Source: an uncultured Lewinella sp.
GTDB lineage: Bacteria; Bacteroidota; Bacteroidia; Chitinophagales; Saprospiraceae
DNA length: 64,000 nucleotides
NCBI GenBank assembly: GCA_937873655.1
Contig: CALMYQ010000223.1
Span: 23,861 to 87,860 of the forward strand
Reading direction: 5' to 3'
This document shows, in pieces, positions 1 to 8,470 of this stretch. The position numbers were made by a program, and so were the translations under genes. Below the pieces are notes generated by a model. That model saw nothing but the letters and a program-made list of their open reading frames with translations. It searched no databases and had not been told where the DNA came from. The first letter of the stretch is position 1, and each line of letters starts with the position of its first letter.

Positions 1-95
1 ATTCTCACGCAAAGGTGCAAAGCTTTGATTTTCATCACGCTGCGGGCGTTAAAATCGGATTGACATAAAATTCTGAACGGTCTCTGGTTGCCTAT

Positions 96-248
96 CACAC
101 TACTGGACATTTTCCAAAACGGGCCGGATTATTAAGCCCTGCAGGGATTGATAAGCCGTTGGTCAGATAGGCTTAAAAATCCCTGCCTGCGACCGGCAGG
201 CCTCCGGGCTTTTCAATCCGCTTTACGTAAAAAAATGTCCAGTAGTAT
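96..248. mobile_element. MITE-like non-autonomous element with TIRs and 10-bp target duplication
   Basis: Two inverted ends, CACACTACTGGACATTTT at 96-113 and the complement of CATACTACTGGACATTTT at 232-249, differ at one position. The pair is flanked by the direct repeat GGTTGCCTAT at 86-95 and 249-258, which looks like a target-site duplication. About 120 bp lies between the ends, with no open frame of useful size, so no transposase is encoded. This is the structure of a miniature inverted-repeat element mobilised in trans. The parent IS family cannot be named from here; a 10-bp duplication would fit several families. Confidence 0.75.
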
Positions 249-304
249 GGTTGCCTATACCTTCTTCCGTAAAGCCTGCTGAGTCGCTATGGCGGGCAGA
301 GCAA

Positions 305-379
305 TCATAAACCATTTTCAGTTGGCAGTCTCCAACGGACGCCCAACCATCATAAACCATCATAAACAGCCATAAACCA
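305..379. repeat. Degenerate CATAAACCA repeat
   Basis: The unit cataaacca or cataaacag recurs about five times between 305 and 379, with a gttggcagtc segment in between. Related ATAAACCA arrays lie at 62919-63047 and the gttggcagtc core returns at 35714-35828, so these are members of repeat families dispersed in this genome. Apart from the MITE-like element and this array, nothing gene-like was seen in 1-493. Confidence 0.6.
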
Positions 380-493
380 AGATCAGCGAGGCAATTTAAC
401 TCAAACCGATGCGATCAGAAAACCACCCATCAGGAAACCGTTCAACCATAATACCAAGCCGTATTCGGCAATCTGAGCCCGGAGAAAAAGACA

Positions 494-691
494 TTACCCC
501 ATACCGCAGGCCGGACAATTATCATAGACATGCCCTTGTTTGGAATGGTCAATCTGGCAATTCTCCACACAGGTCGACAGGTGGATCTCTTCGGTGTCGC
601 CGGGCAGGTGGCAGGAGGAGGTGGATACGGAAACGGCGCTCAGCGCGATACCCGCTGCGATCGCATTCAAGAGTGTTTTGGAAAGGTTCAT
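494..691 (-). CDS. Small secreted peptide, possible MNIO (DUF692) RiPP precursor
   Basis: This is a 65-residue peptide. The ATG at 691 is preferred over an in-frame GTG at 727. It has a hydrophobic N-terminal segment (about residues 8-24) ending near a serine-rich SCH site, then a polar region with cysteines in the pattern C-x3-C, and a C-terminal NCPACGMG tail. Precursors of RiPPs made by multinuclear iron oxygenases (MNIO, DUF692), such as the chryseobasin group, combine a leader-like hydrophobic start with a short cysteine-rich end of this kind; that resemblance is from memory. No DUF692 enzyme is visible downstream before the window edge, though it could lie just outside. It sits 78 bp after the histidine kinase gene in the same direction and could be read through from it. 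Confidence 0.5.
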   Translation of the reverse strand: MNLSKTLLNAIAAGIALSAVSVSTSSCHLPGDTEEIHLSTCVENCQIDHSKQGHVYDNCPACGMG

Positions 692-769
692 TGTCTTGGT
701 TTTGGAGGATAGACGCCGGTTAAGCACTGAATGGTTGGGTCGAAAAAACCGTTCGGTTGTATTCGGCCG

Positions 770-2569
770 TCAACGCTTCCGCAGTTTGATCCAGAACTCC
801 GCACCGGCGCCTTCCTCCGATTTGACGCCGATGCTGCCGCCCATGGCTTCGATGAATTCCTTGGAAATGGCCAGGCCGAGTCCCGTTCCTTCGGTTTCAT
901 CGTCTTCGGTGCGGGAGTAGGGTTCGAACAGCTTGTCGATCTCCCCGGGATGGATGCCCTTGCCGTAGTCCTTCACGGAAACGGTCACGTCGTATTGGGC
1001 TTCCTCCGCCGTGATCTCGATGATATCGCCGGATTGGGAATAACGGATGGCGTTGGTAAGGAAATTATTCAGCACCCATACGGTTTTTTTAGGATCGGCC
1101 ATGACATGGATCGAATCCGGGTCGGAAATCAGGGTGTTGATCTCGATCTGTTTGTCTTTGGCCAACGGCAGCACGCCGGAAACGGCCTGTTCGATCATTT
1201 TACCGATGCCGGCTTTTACGGTCACGACTTCCATGCCCCCGCTTTCGATCTTCGAAAATTCAAGGATCTCATTGATGGCGCGCTGGATGCGCTGGTTGTT
1301 CTCGCCTATGGTGTTCAGCAAGTCTCTTTGCCCCCCCGTCAGGGAGCCCACTTTTTTATTTTTCAACAAGGTAAGGGTCAGGTCAATAGCCGTAACGGGC
1401 GTCTTGAGCTCATGGCTCAAGGTGGCGATGAACCGGGTTTTTGCCCGGTCTTTTTCCGCAAATTCAGTGATATCGGTCAGCACGATCACATGCCCGATCA
1501 GCACCTGGTGTTTTTCACCCGTCGGCGTGGTCACCACGTTGATCACGTCCTTTGAAAAAAGCCGCTCCACCCTTTCTACCGCAACCCGGATGGGCGGATA
1601 GTTCATTTCTTCCCAGGATTCGAACCCGATCATTAACTCGGCGATCAGTTGTTGCATCAGCGGGTTGACCGCCGCCACATCGGGCGCGTATTTCCCAATG
1701 AGCTGTTCGCGGCGAAGGCTCAGCAAGGTCAGCGCCTTGTCGTTCACAAAGATGATGTTCTTGTGCTCGCTCAGACCGATAATGGCCTCCGTAAACTGGT
1801 TGATGACTGTATCCAGCCGTTTTTTCTCAAACAGCAGTTCGGCGTAATTGCTGCGTTCGTACTCCTTCAGTTTCTGCGCCATGAAATTGAAAGAACGGGC
1901 CATGCCGCCGAATTCGTTCTTGCGGTTGACCTCCACCTGCACGTCGTATTTTCCGCGAGCGATCTTTCCGATAGCTTCATTGAAGGACCGGATCGGCCGC
2001 AGGATGAAAAAAGGCACGCTCAACGTCACCAGCAAACCCACGATGATGCCGCAGGCCCCGAAAATGACCATCGACAGGAAGATCTTGTTGGCCGTGTCGT
2101 TCGCGTTGGCAATGCGCTGGGTCACGGCATCCTGATTGAGGTTGTAAATCGTATTGACCAGGGAGTTGATCCGGTGCATGGCGATCTGAGCTTTGAGCTC
2201 GTCGATCTCCGGCACGGTCAGGATCGCAACCAACTGATCGGCTTCCCTGGACAAATCACCGGTCAGTTTTTCCTCTCCGCGCTCCGTGATATTGGATCGC
2301 TGCAGGTCAATGCTGCTGCGGACAATTGCAAGGTATTCCTCAAGGGAGGATTTGCCCTCCGCCTGCTCCGGCCCGAACAAGGCAAACTGAATATCCTCCA
2401 ACGCATCGTCGATCTGCTGCATATAGACCAGGCTCTGGTTATTGTCCCGGATAATGGACATGGATTCCCGGGCCAGGCGGTCGATATAATAGCTCCCCAC
2501 CCCGCCGAGGAAAAGAATTACTGCGAACAGGAACCCAAAGGAAAGGAGCAGTTGGTTTTTGATTTTCAT
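770..2569 (-). CDS. Membrane sensor histidine kinase of the kdp cluster
   Basis: This 599-residue kinase has an N-terminal membrane helix (about 7-28), a periplasmic helical region, a second helix (about 165-190), a HAMP linker with the RPIRSFNEAIGKIARGKYD signature, a PAS-like region (about 255-370), a HisKA domain with SHELKTP (phospho-acceptor His386) and a HATPase_c domain with N (NNFLTNAIRYS), G1 (DYGKGI) and G2 (GTGLGLAIS) boxes. It starts 30 bp after the truncated KdpD and is the last kdp-cluster gene. Since the KdpD here has no kinase domain, this protein probably supplies the kinase activity and phosphorylates the NtrC-type regulator at 8471-9805; the partnership is inferred from position. 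There is no sign of damage. Confidence 0.9.
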   Translation of the reverse strand: MKIKNQLLLSFGFLFAVILFLGGVGSYYIDRLARESMSIIRDNNQSLVYMQQIDDALEDIQFALFGPEQAEGKSSLEEYLAIVRSSIDLQRSNITERGEEKLTGDLSREADQLVAILTVPEIDELKAQIAMHRINSLVNTIYNLNQDAVTQRIANANDTANKIFLSMVIFGACGIIVGLLVTLSVPFFILRPIRSFNEAIGKIARGKYDVQVEVNRKNEFGGMARSFNFMAQKLKEYERSNYAELLFEKKRLDTVINQFTEAIIGLSEHKNIIFVNDKALTLLSLRREQLIGKYAPDVAAVNPLMQQLIAELMIGFESWEEMNYPPIRVAVERVERLFSKDVINVVTTPTGEKHQVLIGHVIVLTDITEFAEKDRAKTRFIATLSHELKTPVTAIDLTLTLLKNKKVGSLTGGQRDLLNTIGENNQRIQRAINEILEFSKIESGGMEVVTVKAGIGKMIEQAVSGVLPLAKDKQIEINTLISDPDSIHVMADPKKTVWVLNNFLTNAIRYSQSGDIIEITAEEAQYDVTVSVKDYGKGIHPGEIDKLFEPYSRTEDDETEGTGLGLAISKEFIEAMGGSIGVKSEEGAGAEFWIKLRKR

Positions 2570-2599
2570 GATCCGGTCATTAACAAACTAACTTGCTGA

Positions 2600-3721
2600 T
2601 CAAAATACAATAATAATATCGATTTCCGTATTCAACAGCCGCTTTAACAGCCTGTCAAAATAATTTTTCCCGGTCAGTTGGCGCCAGATCGAAAAAGTGG
2701 GCCTTCCGGTCACAATATTGGTAATGTTCAATTCGGCAGCCCGTTCAAAAATCGCTCCGGGTATATCGTCGGAGGGGACAGTGATCACCTTACCTCCTAA
2801 CTCACCTGCCAATTTAAAATTCTCGAGCAATTTCCGCTGGGTCTTCAGGTCGATCCGGTTGGTCTCCTCCCGCGGCGTTTTGACGTACAGCACATACCAT
2901 TCCGCCTGGTAATGATCCGCCAGCCGGGCTGTTTTCCGGATGATCTTCTTACCGCCTTCGTGGTTGGTGCTGATGCAGCCCAGGAATCGCTCCGGATGTA
3001 TCCTTCCCGTGGGCGGCAGGTCTTTCTCCATCTTTTTCTCCAATTGCGATGCCACCTTCCGCAGCGCCAGGTCGCGCAGTTGGAGGATTTTTTCCGGCTG
3101 AAAATAATTTTCCAACGCCCGGGCGATCTGGAGGCTGCCCTTGTAGATCTTGCCTTCGCGCATCCTCTTGATCAGGTCCTCGGCCGGCAAGTCGATATTC
3201 ACGACCTCATCCGCATGTGCCATAAACCTGTCGGGCACGGTCTCTTCCACCTTTATTCCGGCAATCTTCTCAATTTTATCGTGCATGCTCTCCAGATGCT
3301 GGACATTGAAGGCGGTTATGACATTGATGCCGTTCCGCAGGATCTCCACCACGTCCTGCCAGCGCTTTTCGTGCTTGCAGCCCGGAATATTGGTATGCGC
3401 CAGTTCATCGACCAGCACGACTTCCGGCCGGGCAAGGATGATTGCCTCAAGGTCGAGCTCCTGCAATTCATGCCCTTTATAATATACTTTTTTCAGGGGA
3501 ATTGCGGGGATGCCTTCCATCAGCGCCCAGGTTTCCTCCCGTTCATGCGGCTCAATGAGTCCGATCTGGACGTCAATCCCCGCAGCAATCAGGTCGTGGG
3601 CTTCCTGGAGCATCCGGTAGGTTTTGCCTACCCCGGCGATCATCCCCAGGTAAACCTTCAACCGGCCCTGCCGGCGGCTCCGGATAAGCCGGATGAAATG
3701 GTCAATATGATCCGGATCCAT
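2600..3721 (-). CDS. kdpD: KdpD sensor half (KdpD + Usp domains, no kinase)
   Basis: The product is homologous to the cytoplasmic N-terminal part of KdpD only. It has a Walker A-like GMIAGVGKT and a Walker B-like VLVDELAHTN near the N-terminus, the NVQHLES segment, then a universal-stress-protein-like domain at the C-terminus. The four membrane helices and kinase core of classical KdpD (about 890 residues) are absent. The ATG at 3721 gives 373 residues and overlaps kdpC by 20 bp; a start at 3787 would overlap by 86 bp and is less likely. The protein probably senses K+ or nucleotide state and passes it to the separate kinase encoded next. Split KdpD forms are known in bacteria, so this is a stable variant rather than decay. 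Confidence 0.9.
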   Translation of the reverse strand: MDPDHIDHFIRLIRSRRQGRLKVYLGMIAGVGKTYRMLQEAHDLIAAGIDVQIGLIEPHEREETWALMEGIPAIPLKKVYYKGHELQELDLEAIILARPEVVLVDELAHTNIPGCKHEKRWQDVVEILRNGINVITAFNVQHLESMHDKIEKIAGIKVEETVPDRFMAHADEVVNIDLPAEDLIKRMREGKIYKGSLQIARALENYFQPEKILQLRDLALRKVASQLEKKMEKDLPPTGRIHPERFLGCISTNHEGGKKIIRKTARLADHYQAEWYVLYVKTPREETNRIDLKTQRKLLENFKLAGELGGKVITVPSDDIPGAIFERAAELNITNIVTGRPTFSIWRQLTGKNYFDRLLKRLLNTEIDIIIVF

Positions 3722-4331
3722 TGGCCTCAGGTTGGGATGAAATGCGGGATTCAGGTCCGGTTTTCTTCGAAAACTCATCCAGGGCAAGGTTCAATTCCAG
3801 GACGTTCACCAGGCCGCCGGGGCCGAAAATCCCTAGCAGCGGCCCTTTCTCATGATCCCTTACCAACGTTTCAAGGTCCGCTTCTTTCACCCCCCGGTTG
3901 CGGGCGATGCGGGGGGTCTGTATGAGCGCTGCTTCCAGGGAAATATGAGGGTCCAAACCGGAAGCGGAGGCCGTAAGCAGGTCGGGCGGAATGGCCTGCC
4001 TTGTCAGCCCGGGGTGGTATTTCAACAGGGAATCGACCCTGTTTTCCACTTCATCCGCAAATTCCGGGTTGGAGGCGCTCAGGTTGCTTCCTCCGGATGC
4101 GGCCGCGTTATACCTTGCAGCCGATGGGCGCCCCCAAAAGTAATCCGGACCGGTGAAGAGCTGACCAATGTTTTTAAATCCCACCAACGTTCCGTCCCTG
4201 TAAACAGGCCGGCCTTTTGCCGAATCAGGCGCGATCAGCCTGGCCGTCTCCGTCATGGCCAAAGGATAAAGGACGCCGAAAAGCAGCATGGATAACAAGG
4301 TAAAACGAAAGGCAATCCTGAACATGTTCAT
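3702..4331 (-). CDS. kdpC: K+-transporting ATPase subunit C
   Basis: This is the single-span KdpC subunit of the KdpFABC pump: an N-terminal helix (about 5-27, FRFTLLSMLLFGVLYPL) followed by a periplasmic domain with the family motifs GQLFTGPDYFWGRPSA and SGLDPHISLEAA. It stabilises the KdpA-KdpB complex and raises K+ affinity. At 209 residues it is slightly longer than the usual ~190 because of a serine-rich tail, and that tail overlaps the start of kdpD. It follows kdpB with a 16-bp gap. Confidence 0.96.
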   Translation of the reverse strand: MNMFRIAFRFTLLSMLLFGVLYPLAMTETARLIAPDSAKGRPVYRDGTLVGFKNIGQLFTGPDYFWGRPSAARYNAAASGGSNLSASNPEFADEVENRVDSLLKYHPGLTRQAIPPDLLTASASGLDPHISLEAALIQTPRIARNRGVKEADLETLVRDHEKGPLLGIFGPGGLVNVLELNLALDEFSKKTGPESRISSQPEANGSGSY

Positions 4332-4347
4332 GTCGTCGTTTTTGCGG

Positions 4348-6393
4348 TTAAATAAACTGTTTCACCACCAGGTCAATGAGCTTGATGCCGGCAAAAGGAA
4401 CCGCGATGCCCCCCAGGCCGTACACCAGCAGATTCCTTGTCAGAAGAACGGATGCGCCGACAGGCCGGTATTTCACCCCGCTCAGCGCCAGCGGGATCAG
4501 CAGGGGGATGATCAGGGCATTAAAAATAACGGCCGAAAGGATGGCGGATTCAGGACTGCCCAGGTGCATGATGTCCAGGGCTTTCAAACCCGGTACGGAT
4601 ATCGTGAACAGCGCCGGAACGATAGCAAAATACTTGGCCACGTCATTGGCGATGGAAAAGGTCGTGATATTGCCGCGGGTGATCAGCAGTTGTTTGCCGA
4701 TCTCGACCACTTCCAGCAATTTGGTAGGATCATTATCCAGGTCTACCATATTGGCGGCCTCTTTGGCTGCCTGGGTTCCGGAGTTCATCGCAATGCCGAT
4801 ATCCGCCTGTGCCAGGGCCGGGGCGTCGTTGGTTCCGTCGCCCATCATAGCCACCAGTTTACCGGCCTGTTGTTCTTTTTTGATGTAACCGAGCTTGTCT
4901 TCCGGGCGGGCTTCCGCAATAAAATCATCCACGCCGGCCTCTGCGGCGATAAAGGCGGCCGTCAGCGGATTATCACCGGTCACCATGACCGTCTTGAGCC
5001 CCATTTTGCGAAACCGGTCGAACCGTTCGCGGATACCCGGCTTGATGATATCTTCGAGCTGAATGACGCCGACCGGACGGTTATCAACGGCCAGCGCCAG
5101 GGGAGTGCCTCCCTTCGCAGCGATATCCCTGACCCAGGTCTCCAACTCCGGGTTTTCCGCTTTAAGGCTGTCCCGGCGGCACCAATCTCCAATGGCATCC
5201 CAGGCGCCTTTCCGGATCCTGGTCCCGTCCGGCAGGTTCACCCCGCTCATCCTGGTTTCTGCCGAAAAAGGTACGAATTCAGGGTCCGGCCAATCAGGGT
5301 CTTCCCCTGACGCACCGTTCTGCCGGGCCAGCTCAAGGATGGATTTTCCTTCCGGCGTGTGGTCCGCCAGGGAGCTGATCGCCGCCAATCGCGAAAATTC
5401 GGAAAGGTCCTTGCCTGCCGACGGATAGAACCGGGTAGCTTTCCGGTTGCCGATCGTTATGGTGCCGGTTTTGTCCAGCAGCAGCACATCCACATCCCCC
5501 GCCGTTTCGACCGCTTTTCCGGACTTGGCAATGATGTTGGCGCCCAGGGCCCGGTCCATGCCCGCAATCCCGATAGCCGACAAGAGTCCGCCGATTGTCG
5601 TAGGGATCAGGCAGACAAACAAGGCAATGAGGGAAGCAACGGGCAATGTGGCGCCGGAAAAGGCGGCAAAAGGCTGAAGCGCAACCGCCACCAGCAGAAA
5701 AACGATAGTGAATCCGGCCAGCAGGATGGTCAGCGCAAGCTCATTCGGGGTTTTCTTCCTGTCGGCCCCTTCCACCAGCGCGATCATTTTATCCAGGAAG
5801 GATTCACCGGGTTGGGAGGTTACTTTGACCAATATCCGGTCCGATAGCAGCCTGGTGCCCCCGATGACGCTGTTGCGATCCGAATCCGCTTCCCGGATAA
5901 CGGGGGCCGATTCTCCGGTAATGGCCGATTCGTCGATCGAGGCCAGCCCTTCCACAATTTCTCCGTCGGCCGGAATCAGCTCTCCTTCCTCCACCAGAAA
6001 AAGATCGCCCCGGTCCAACTCAGAAGCGCTCACCATGGTGTGGCGTCCGGTCTTTTCGATGCGCCGGGCCAGGGTATCGGTCCGGGTTTTCCGCAACGCC
6101 GCCGCCTGCGCTTTGCCGCGGGCTTCCGCAAGGGCTTCTGCAAAATTGGAAAAAAGCAGCGTAAGCATCAGCAGGCCCGTAATCCAGCCGTTGTACCCGG
6201 GGGCGCCCAGCGATTGATCAGCGGTGATCAGGGAAGCCACGGTCACGACAACCATAATCCCTGTACCAATCTCTACCGAAAACATGACGGGATTTCGCGC
6301 CATCTTGCCGGGATGCAGCTTTATTACTGAGGCAACCAACGCCTCCCGGATGAAATTTGAACTGAAAAGCCTTTGATTCCTTTCGGCATTCAT
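4348..6393 (-). CDS. kdpB: K+-transporting P-type ATPase subunit B
   Basis: This is the catalytic subunit of the high-affinity K+ pump, 681 residues, the normal length. It shows the A-domain motif ITGES (158-162), the phosphorylation motif DKTGTIT with Asp307, and the hinge MMGDGTNDAPAL, with membrane helices near 40-80, 220-275 and the C-terminus. ATP hydrolysis here drives K+ import through KdpA. It lies 11 bp after kdpA and is co-transcribed with it. Confidence 0.98.
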   Translation of the reverse strand: MNAERNQRLFSSNFIREALVASVIKLHPGKMARNPVMFSVEIGTGIMVVVTVASLITADQSLGAPGYNGWITGLLMLTLLFSNFAEALAEARGKAQAAALRKTRTDTLARRIEKTGRHTMVSASELDRGDLFLVEEGELIPADGEIVEGLASIDESAITGESAPVIREADSDRNSVIGGTRLLSDRILVKVTSQPGESFLDKMIALVEGADRKKTPNELALTILLAGFTIVFLLVAVALQPFAAFSGATLPVASLIALFVCLIPTTIGGLLSAIGIAGMDRALGANIIAKSGKAVETAGDVDVLLLDKTGTITIGNRKATRFYPSAGKDLSEFSRLAAISSLADHTPEGKSILELARQNGASGEDPDWPDPEFVPFSAETRMSGVNLPDGTRIRKGAWDAIGDWCRRDSLKAENPELETWVRDIAAKGGTPLALAVDNRPVGVIQLEDIIKPGIRERFDRFRKMGLKTVMVTGDNPLTAAFIAAEAGVDDFIAEARPEDKLGYIKKEQQAGKLVAMMGDGTNDAPALAQADIGIAMNSGTQAAKEAANMVDLDNDPTKLLEVVEIGKQLLITRGNITTFSIANDVAKYFAIVPALFTISVPGLKALDIMHLGSPESAILSAVIFNALIIPLLIPLALSGVKYRPVGASVLLTRNLLVYGLGGIAVPFAGIKLIDLVVKQFI

Positions 6394-6404
6394 TTTGATC
6401 AGCT

Positions 6405-8090
6405 TTAAAGGGTAGAAAAATATTCGGCAACCGGACCAAGGGCCAGCGCCGGAAAAAAGGCCAGGGCGGCCACAATGAGGATGACCGCCGTCAGTACGGC
6501 GCCGAAGGCCATGCTTTCTATTTTGAGGCTGCCCGATGAAGCAGGAACGGCTTTTTTGACGGATAGCGCCCCCGCTATGGCCAGCGGCCCGATGATGGGC
6601 AAAAACCGGCCGAAAAGCATGATCACGCCGGTTGCCAGATTCCAGAACGGGGTGTTGTCGTGCAATCCTTCAAATCCGGAACCGTTGTTGGCGGCAGCCG
6701 ATGTGAATTCGTACATCATTTCAGAAAATCCGTGGAACCCCGGGTTGTTGAGCCAACCCTGGTGGGATGAGGCAAGGCAAGCCGCCGCCGTACCGCAAAG
6801 GATGAGCAAGGGATGAAGGATTACCACCAGGGCCGCTATTTTGATCTCCCTCGCCTCCAGTTTTTTGCCGAACAGGTCCGGCGTTCGGCCGATCATCTGC
6901 CCTGAAATGAAAACGGCTACCACAACAAATACAAAAAAATTAATGAAGCCCACCCCTACCCCGCCGTACAGGGCATTGATGAACATGTCCAGTAAAAGAA
7001 CCCCGCCCGAGAGCGCGGTATGGCTGTCATGCATCGAATTGACCGATCCGTTGGAAGTGGAAGTGGTCGAAACGGCCCAAAAAGCTGAAGCAACCGGACC
7101 GAATCGCATTTCTTTGCCTTCCAGGTTTGGGCCGGGCAAAAGGCCGGATTCCGGCACAGAAGCGCTCCCTGTTACTTCCTGCCCGACAGATACGGCCGTG
7201 AAGGCCAGGAACAGGGCCGTCATGATCGAAAAGAACAAGATTGCCGCCCTTTTCCGCTTCAAATAAAACCCGAAGGCAAACACAAGGGCCATCGGGAGGA
7301 GCAGGATGGCGATATTCTCCAGCATGTTGGACAGGTAATCCGGGTTCTCAAACGGATGAGCTGAATTAGCCCCGAAAAATCCCCCGCCGTTGGTCCCCAA
7401 TTGTTTGATGGCAATCATGGGCGCAGCCGGCCCGCCTGCAACCTGCTGCATCCGGTTTTCCAGGGTATGAACTTCCCGGACCCCTCCAAAATCGGAAACC
7501 GTGCCGCAGAGGCTAAGGCCTGCGGAAAGGATAACGGCGAGCGGAAGTAAAATCCGGACGCAACTCCTGACCAACAGGCTGTAAAAGTTGCCGATGTTGC
7601 TGCCCGTGTCGCCCGACAAGCCCTGGAAAAGCAGGCCGCAAACCGCAATACCGGTGCCTGCGCTTACAAATTGCAACCAGCAAAAAACGACAAGTTGGGT
7701 AAAATATGCGGCGTCCGTTTCTCCGGCATAGTGCTGGAGGTTGGTGTTTGTCACAAAACTGACCGCAGTATTAAAGGCCAGAATGGGATCCCAACCGCCC
7801 AGGCGTCCGGGATTCCAGAAAGGTATAACGCCCTGAAACAGCAACAGGAAAAAAGCCGCAAAGAAGAACAGGATATTTGCAGAGAGCATGGCCTTCATGT
7901 TTTGCTTCCAATCCATGCCGGCAGACGGATCGATTTTGCAAAACCTGAAAATCAGCCTTTCCGGTACGGTGAATACCGTGAAACGGCCGGAAGTTCCCCG
8001 GAATACCCCCGAAATATACCTGCCGAGCGGCCAGGATAAGGTTGCCGCCAGTCCGAAAACCACAGCAACTCCCGTGATTTCATTTCCCAT
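6405..8090 (-). CDS. kdpA: K+-transporting ATPase subunit A
   Basis: This is the K+-channel-like subunit of KdpFABC, 561 residues with about ten membrane helices. It contains the selectivity-filter-type segments TNTNLQHYAGE, TNGGGFFGANSAHPFENP, TSTSNGSVNSMHDS and AAANNGSGFEGL, which mark the four pore repeats. It belongs to the superfamily of K+ transporters that includes TrkH/KtrB, encoded 2.4 kb upstream. It starts 3 bp after the kdpF stop codon. Confidence 0.98.
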   Translation of the reverse strand: MGNEITGVAVVFGLAATLSWPLGRYISGVFRGTSGRFTVFTVPERLIFRFCKIDPSAGMDWKQNMKAMLSANILFFFAAFFLLLFQGVIPFWNPGRLGGWDPILAFNTAVSFVTNTNLQHYAGETDAAYFTQLVVFCWLQFVSAGTGIAVCGLLFQGLSGDTGSNIGNFYSLLVRSCVRILLPLAVILSAGLSLCGTVSDFGGVREVHTLENRMQQVAGGPAAPMIAIKQLGTNGGGFFGANSAHPFENPDYLSNMLENIAILLLPMALVFAFGFYLKRKRAAILFFSIMTALFLAFTAVSVGQEVTGSASVPESGLLPGPNLEGKEMRFGPVASAFWAVSTTSTSNGSVNSMHDSHTALSGGVLLLDMFINALYGGVGVGFINFFVFVVVAVFISGQMIGRTPDLFGKKLEAREIKIAALVVILHPLLILCGTAAACLASSHQGWLNNPGFHGFSEMMYEFTSAAANNGSGFEGLHDNTPFWNLATGVIMLFGRFLPIIGPLAIAGALSVKKAVPASSGSLKIESMAFGAVLTAVILIVAALAFFPALALGPVAEYFSTL

Positions 8091-8093
8091 TTT

Positions 8094-8171
8094 TTAGAAT
8101 TTTTCCGGATTAATGATGGCATAAAAAAGATAGCCCAGCGCACCAAGCGCCACCAATAGCAACAGGACCAT
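8094..8171 (-). CDS. kdpF: K+-transporting ATPase subunit F
   Basis: This 25-residue single-span peptide begins MVLLLLVALGALGYLF and ends INPEKF. The PEKF end and the hydrophobic body match the KdpF family, the small lipid-like stabiliser of the KdpABC complex. The start at 8171 lies 2 bp after the stop of another small hydrophobic frame, and the stop lies 3 bp before kdpA. A longer in-frame reading from 8342 exists but loses the conserved start. Confidence 0.88.
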   Translation of the reverse strand: MVLLLLVALGALGYLFYAIINPEKF

Positions 8172-8173
8172 AA

Positions 8174-8275
8174 TTATTGATTTAGGATTTGATCCAACCC
8201 TTCGATCGAAAGGAAGAGAAGCAGAAAAATAACCGCAGCCAGCAAGACCATGGTTATTGTAAGCAGTATTTCCAT
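8174..8275 (-). CDS. Small hydrophobic peptide ahead of kdpF
   Basis: This 33-codon frame begins at ATG 8275 (MEILLTITMVLLAAVIFLLL) and ends in a short polar tail (LDQILNQ). It is a single predicted membrane span. The stop TAA is separated from the kdpF ATG by only two bases, so translation of the two is probably coupled. I do not recognise a family. It could be a second KdpF-like accessory peptide or a leader frame that sets kdpF expression. The case rests on hydrophobicity and tight spacing. Confidence 0.5.
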   Translation of the reverse strand: MEILLTITMVLLAAVIFLLLFLSIEGLDQILNQ

Positions 8276-8318
8276 TTTTCCGTTTTTTTGAACACGATAA
8301 TGATTGACCCTTAATCCA

Positions 8319-8335
8319 GGCCAAAATCAATGCCA
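8319..8335 (-). promoter_or_regulatory. Possible sigma-54 (-24/-12) promoter of the kdp operon
   Basis: Read on the minus strand, TGGCATTGATTTTGGCC approximates the sigma-54 consensus TGGCAC-N5-TTGC: the -24 half matches five of six bases, and the -12 half has TTGG with the GC shifted by one base. It ends about 44 bp before the small ORF that leads the kdp operon, leaving a leader of roughly 35 bases. The adjacent regulator gene encodes a sigma-54 activator, which makes such a promoter plausible. Confidence 0.35.
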
Positions 8336-8418
8336 GGTCCAAAACGAAAAATTAATTCCGAATAAAAAATTGACAATCAATACTTTGTGAAATTTTAGGG
8401 GAATCGAAATCCGGATAC

Positions 8419-8460
8419 ACCCTTCAGGATCGGAAGGGTCATGCAAAAAGCGAAGGGTTG
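8419..8460. promoter_or_regulatory. Inverted repeat plus extra half-site, possible enhancer for the NtrC-type regulator
   Basis: ACCCTTC at 8419-8425 and GAAGGGT at 8433-8439 form a perfect 7-bp inverted repeat with a 7-bp spacer, and a third half-site GAAGGGTTG follows at 8452-8460. The group lies about 110-150 bp upstream of the predicted kdp start site, where sigma-54 activators usually bind. It is not followed by a T-run, so it is a poor terminator for the regulator gene ending at 8471. Confidence 0.4.
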
Positions 8461-8470
8461 CAGGCAAAGA

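Noticed and set aside
692..769. Terminator between the kinase and the RiPP-like peptide gene
   Set aside because: AACCGAACGGTTTTTT on the minus strand has a T-run but only a 5-bp stem and 2-base loop, too weak to list.
731..1555. Long plus-strand open frame over the kinase gene
   Set aside because: It is antisense to a complete histidine kinase with all motifs and has no family resemblance.
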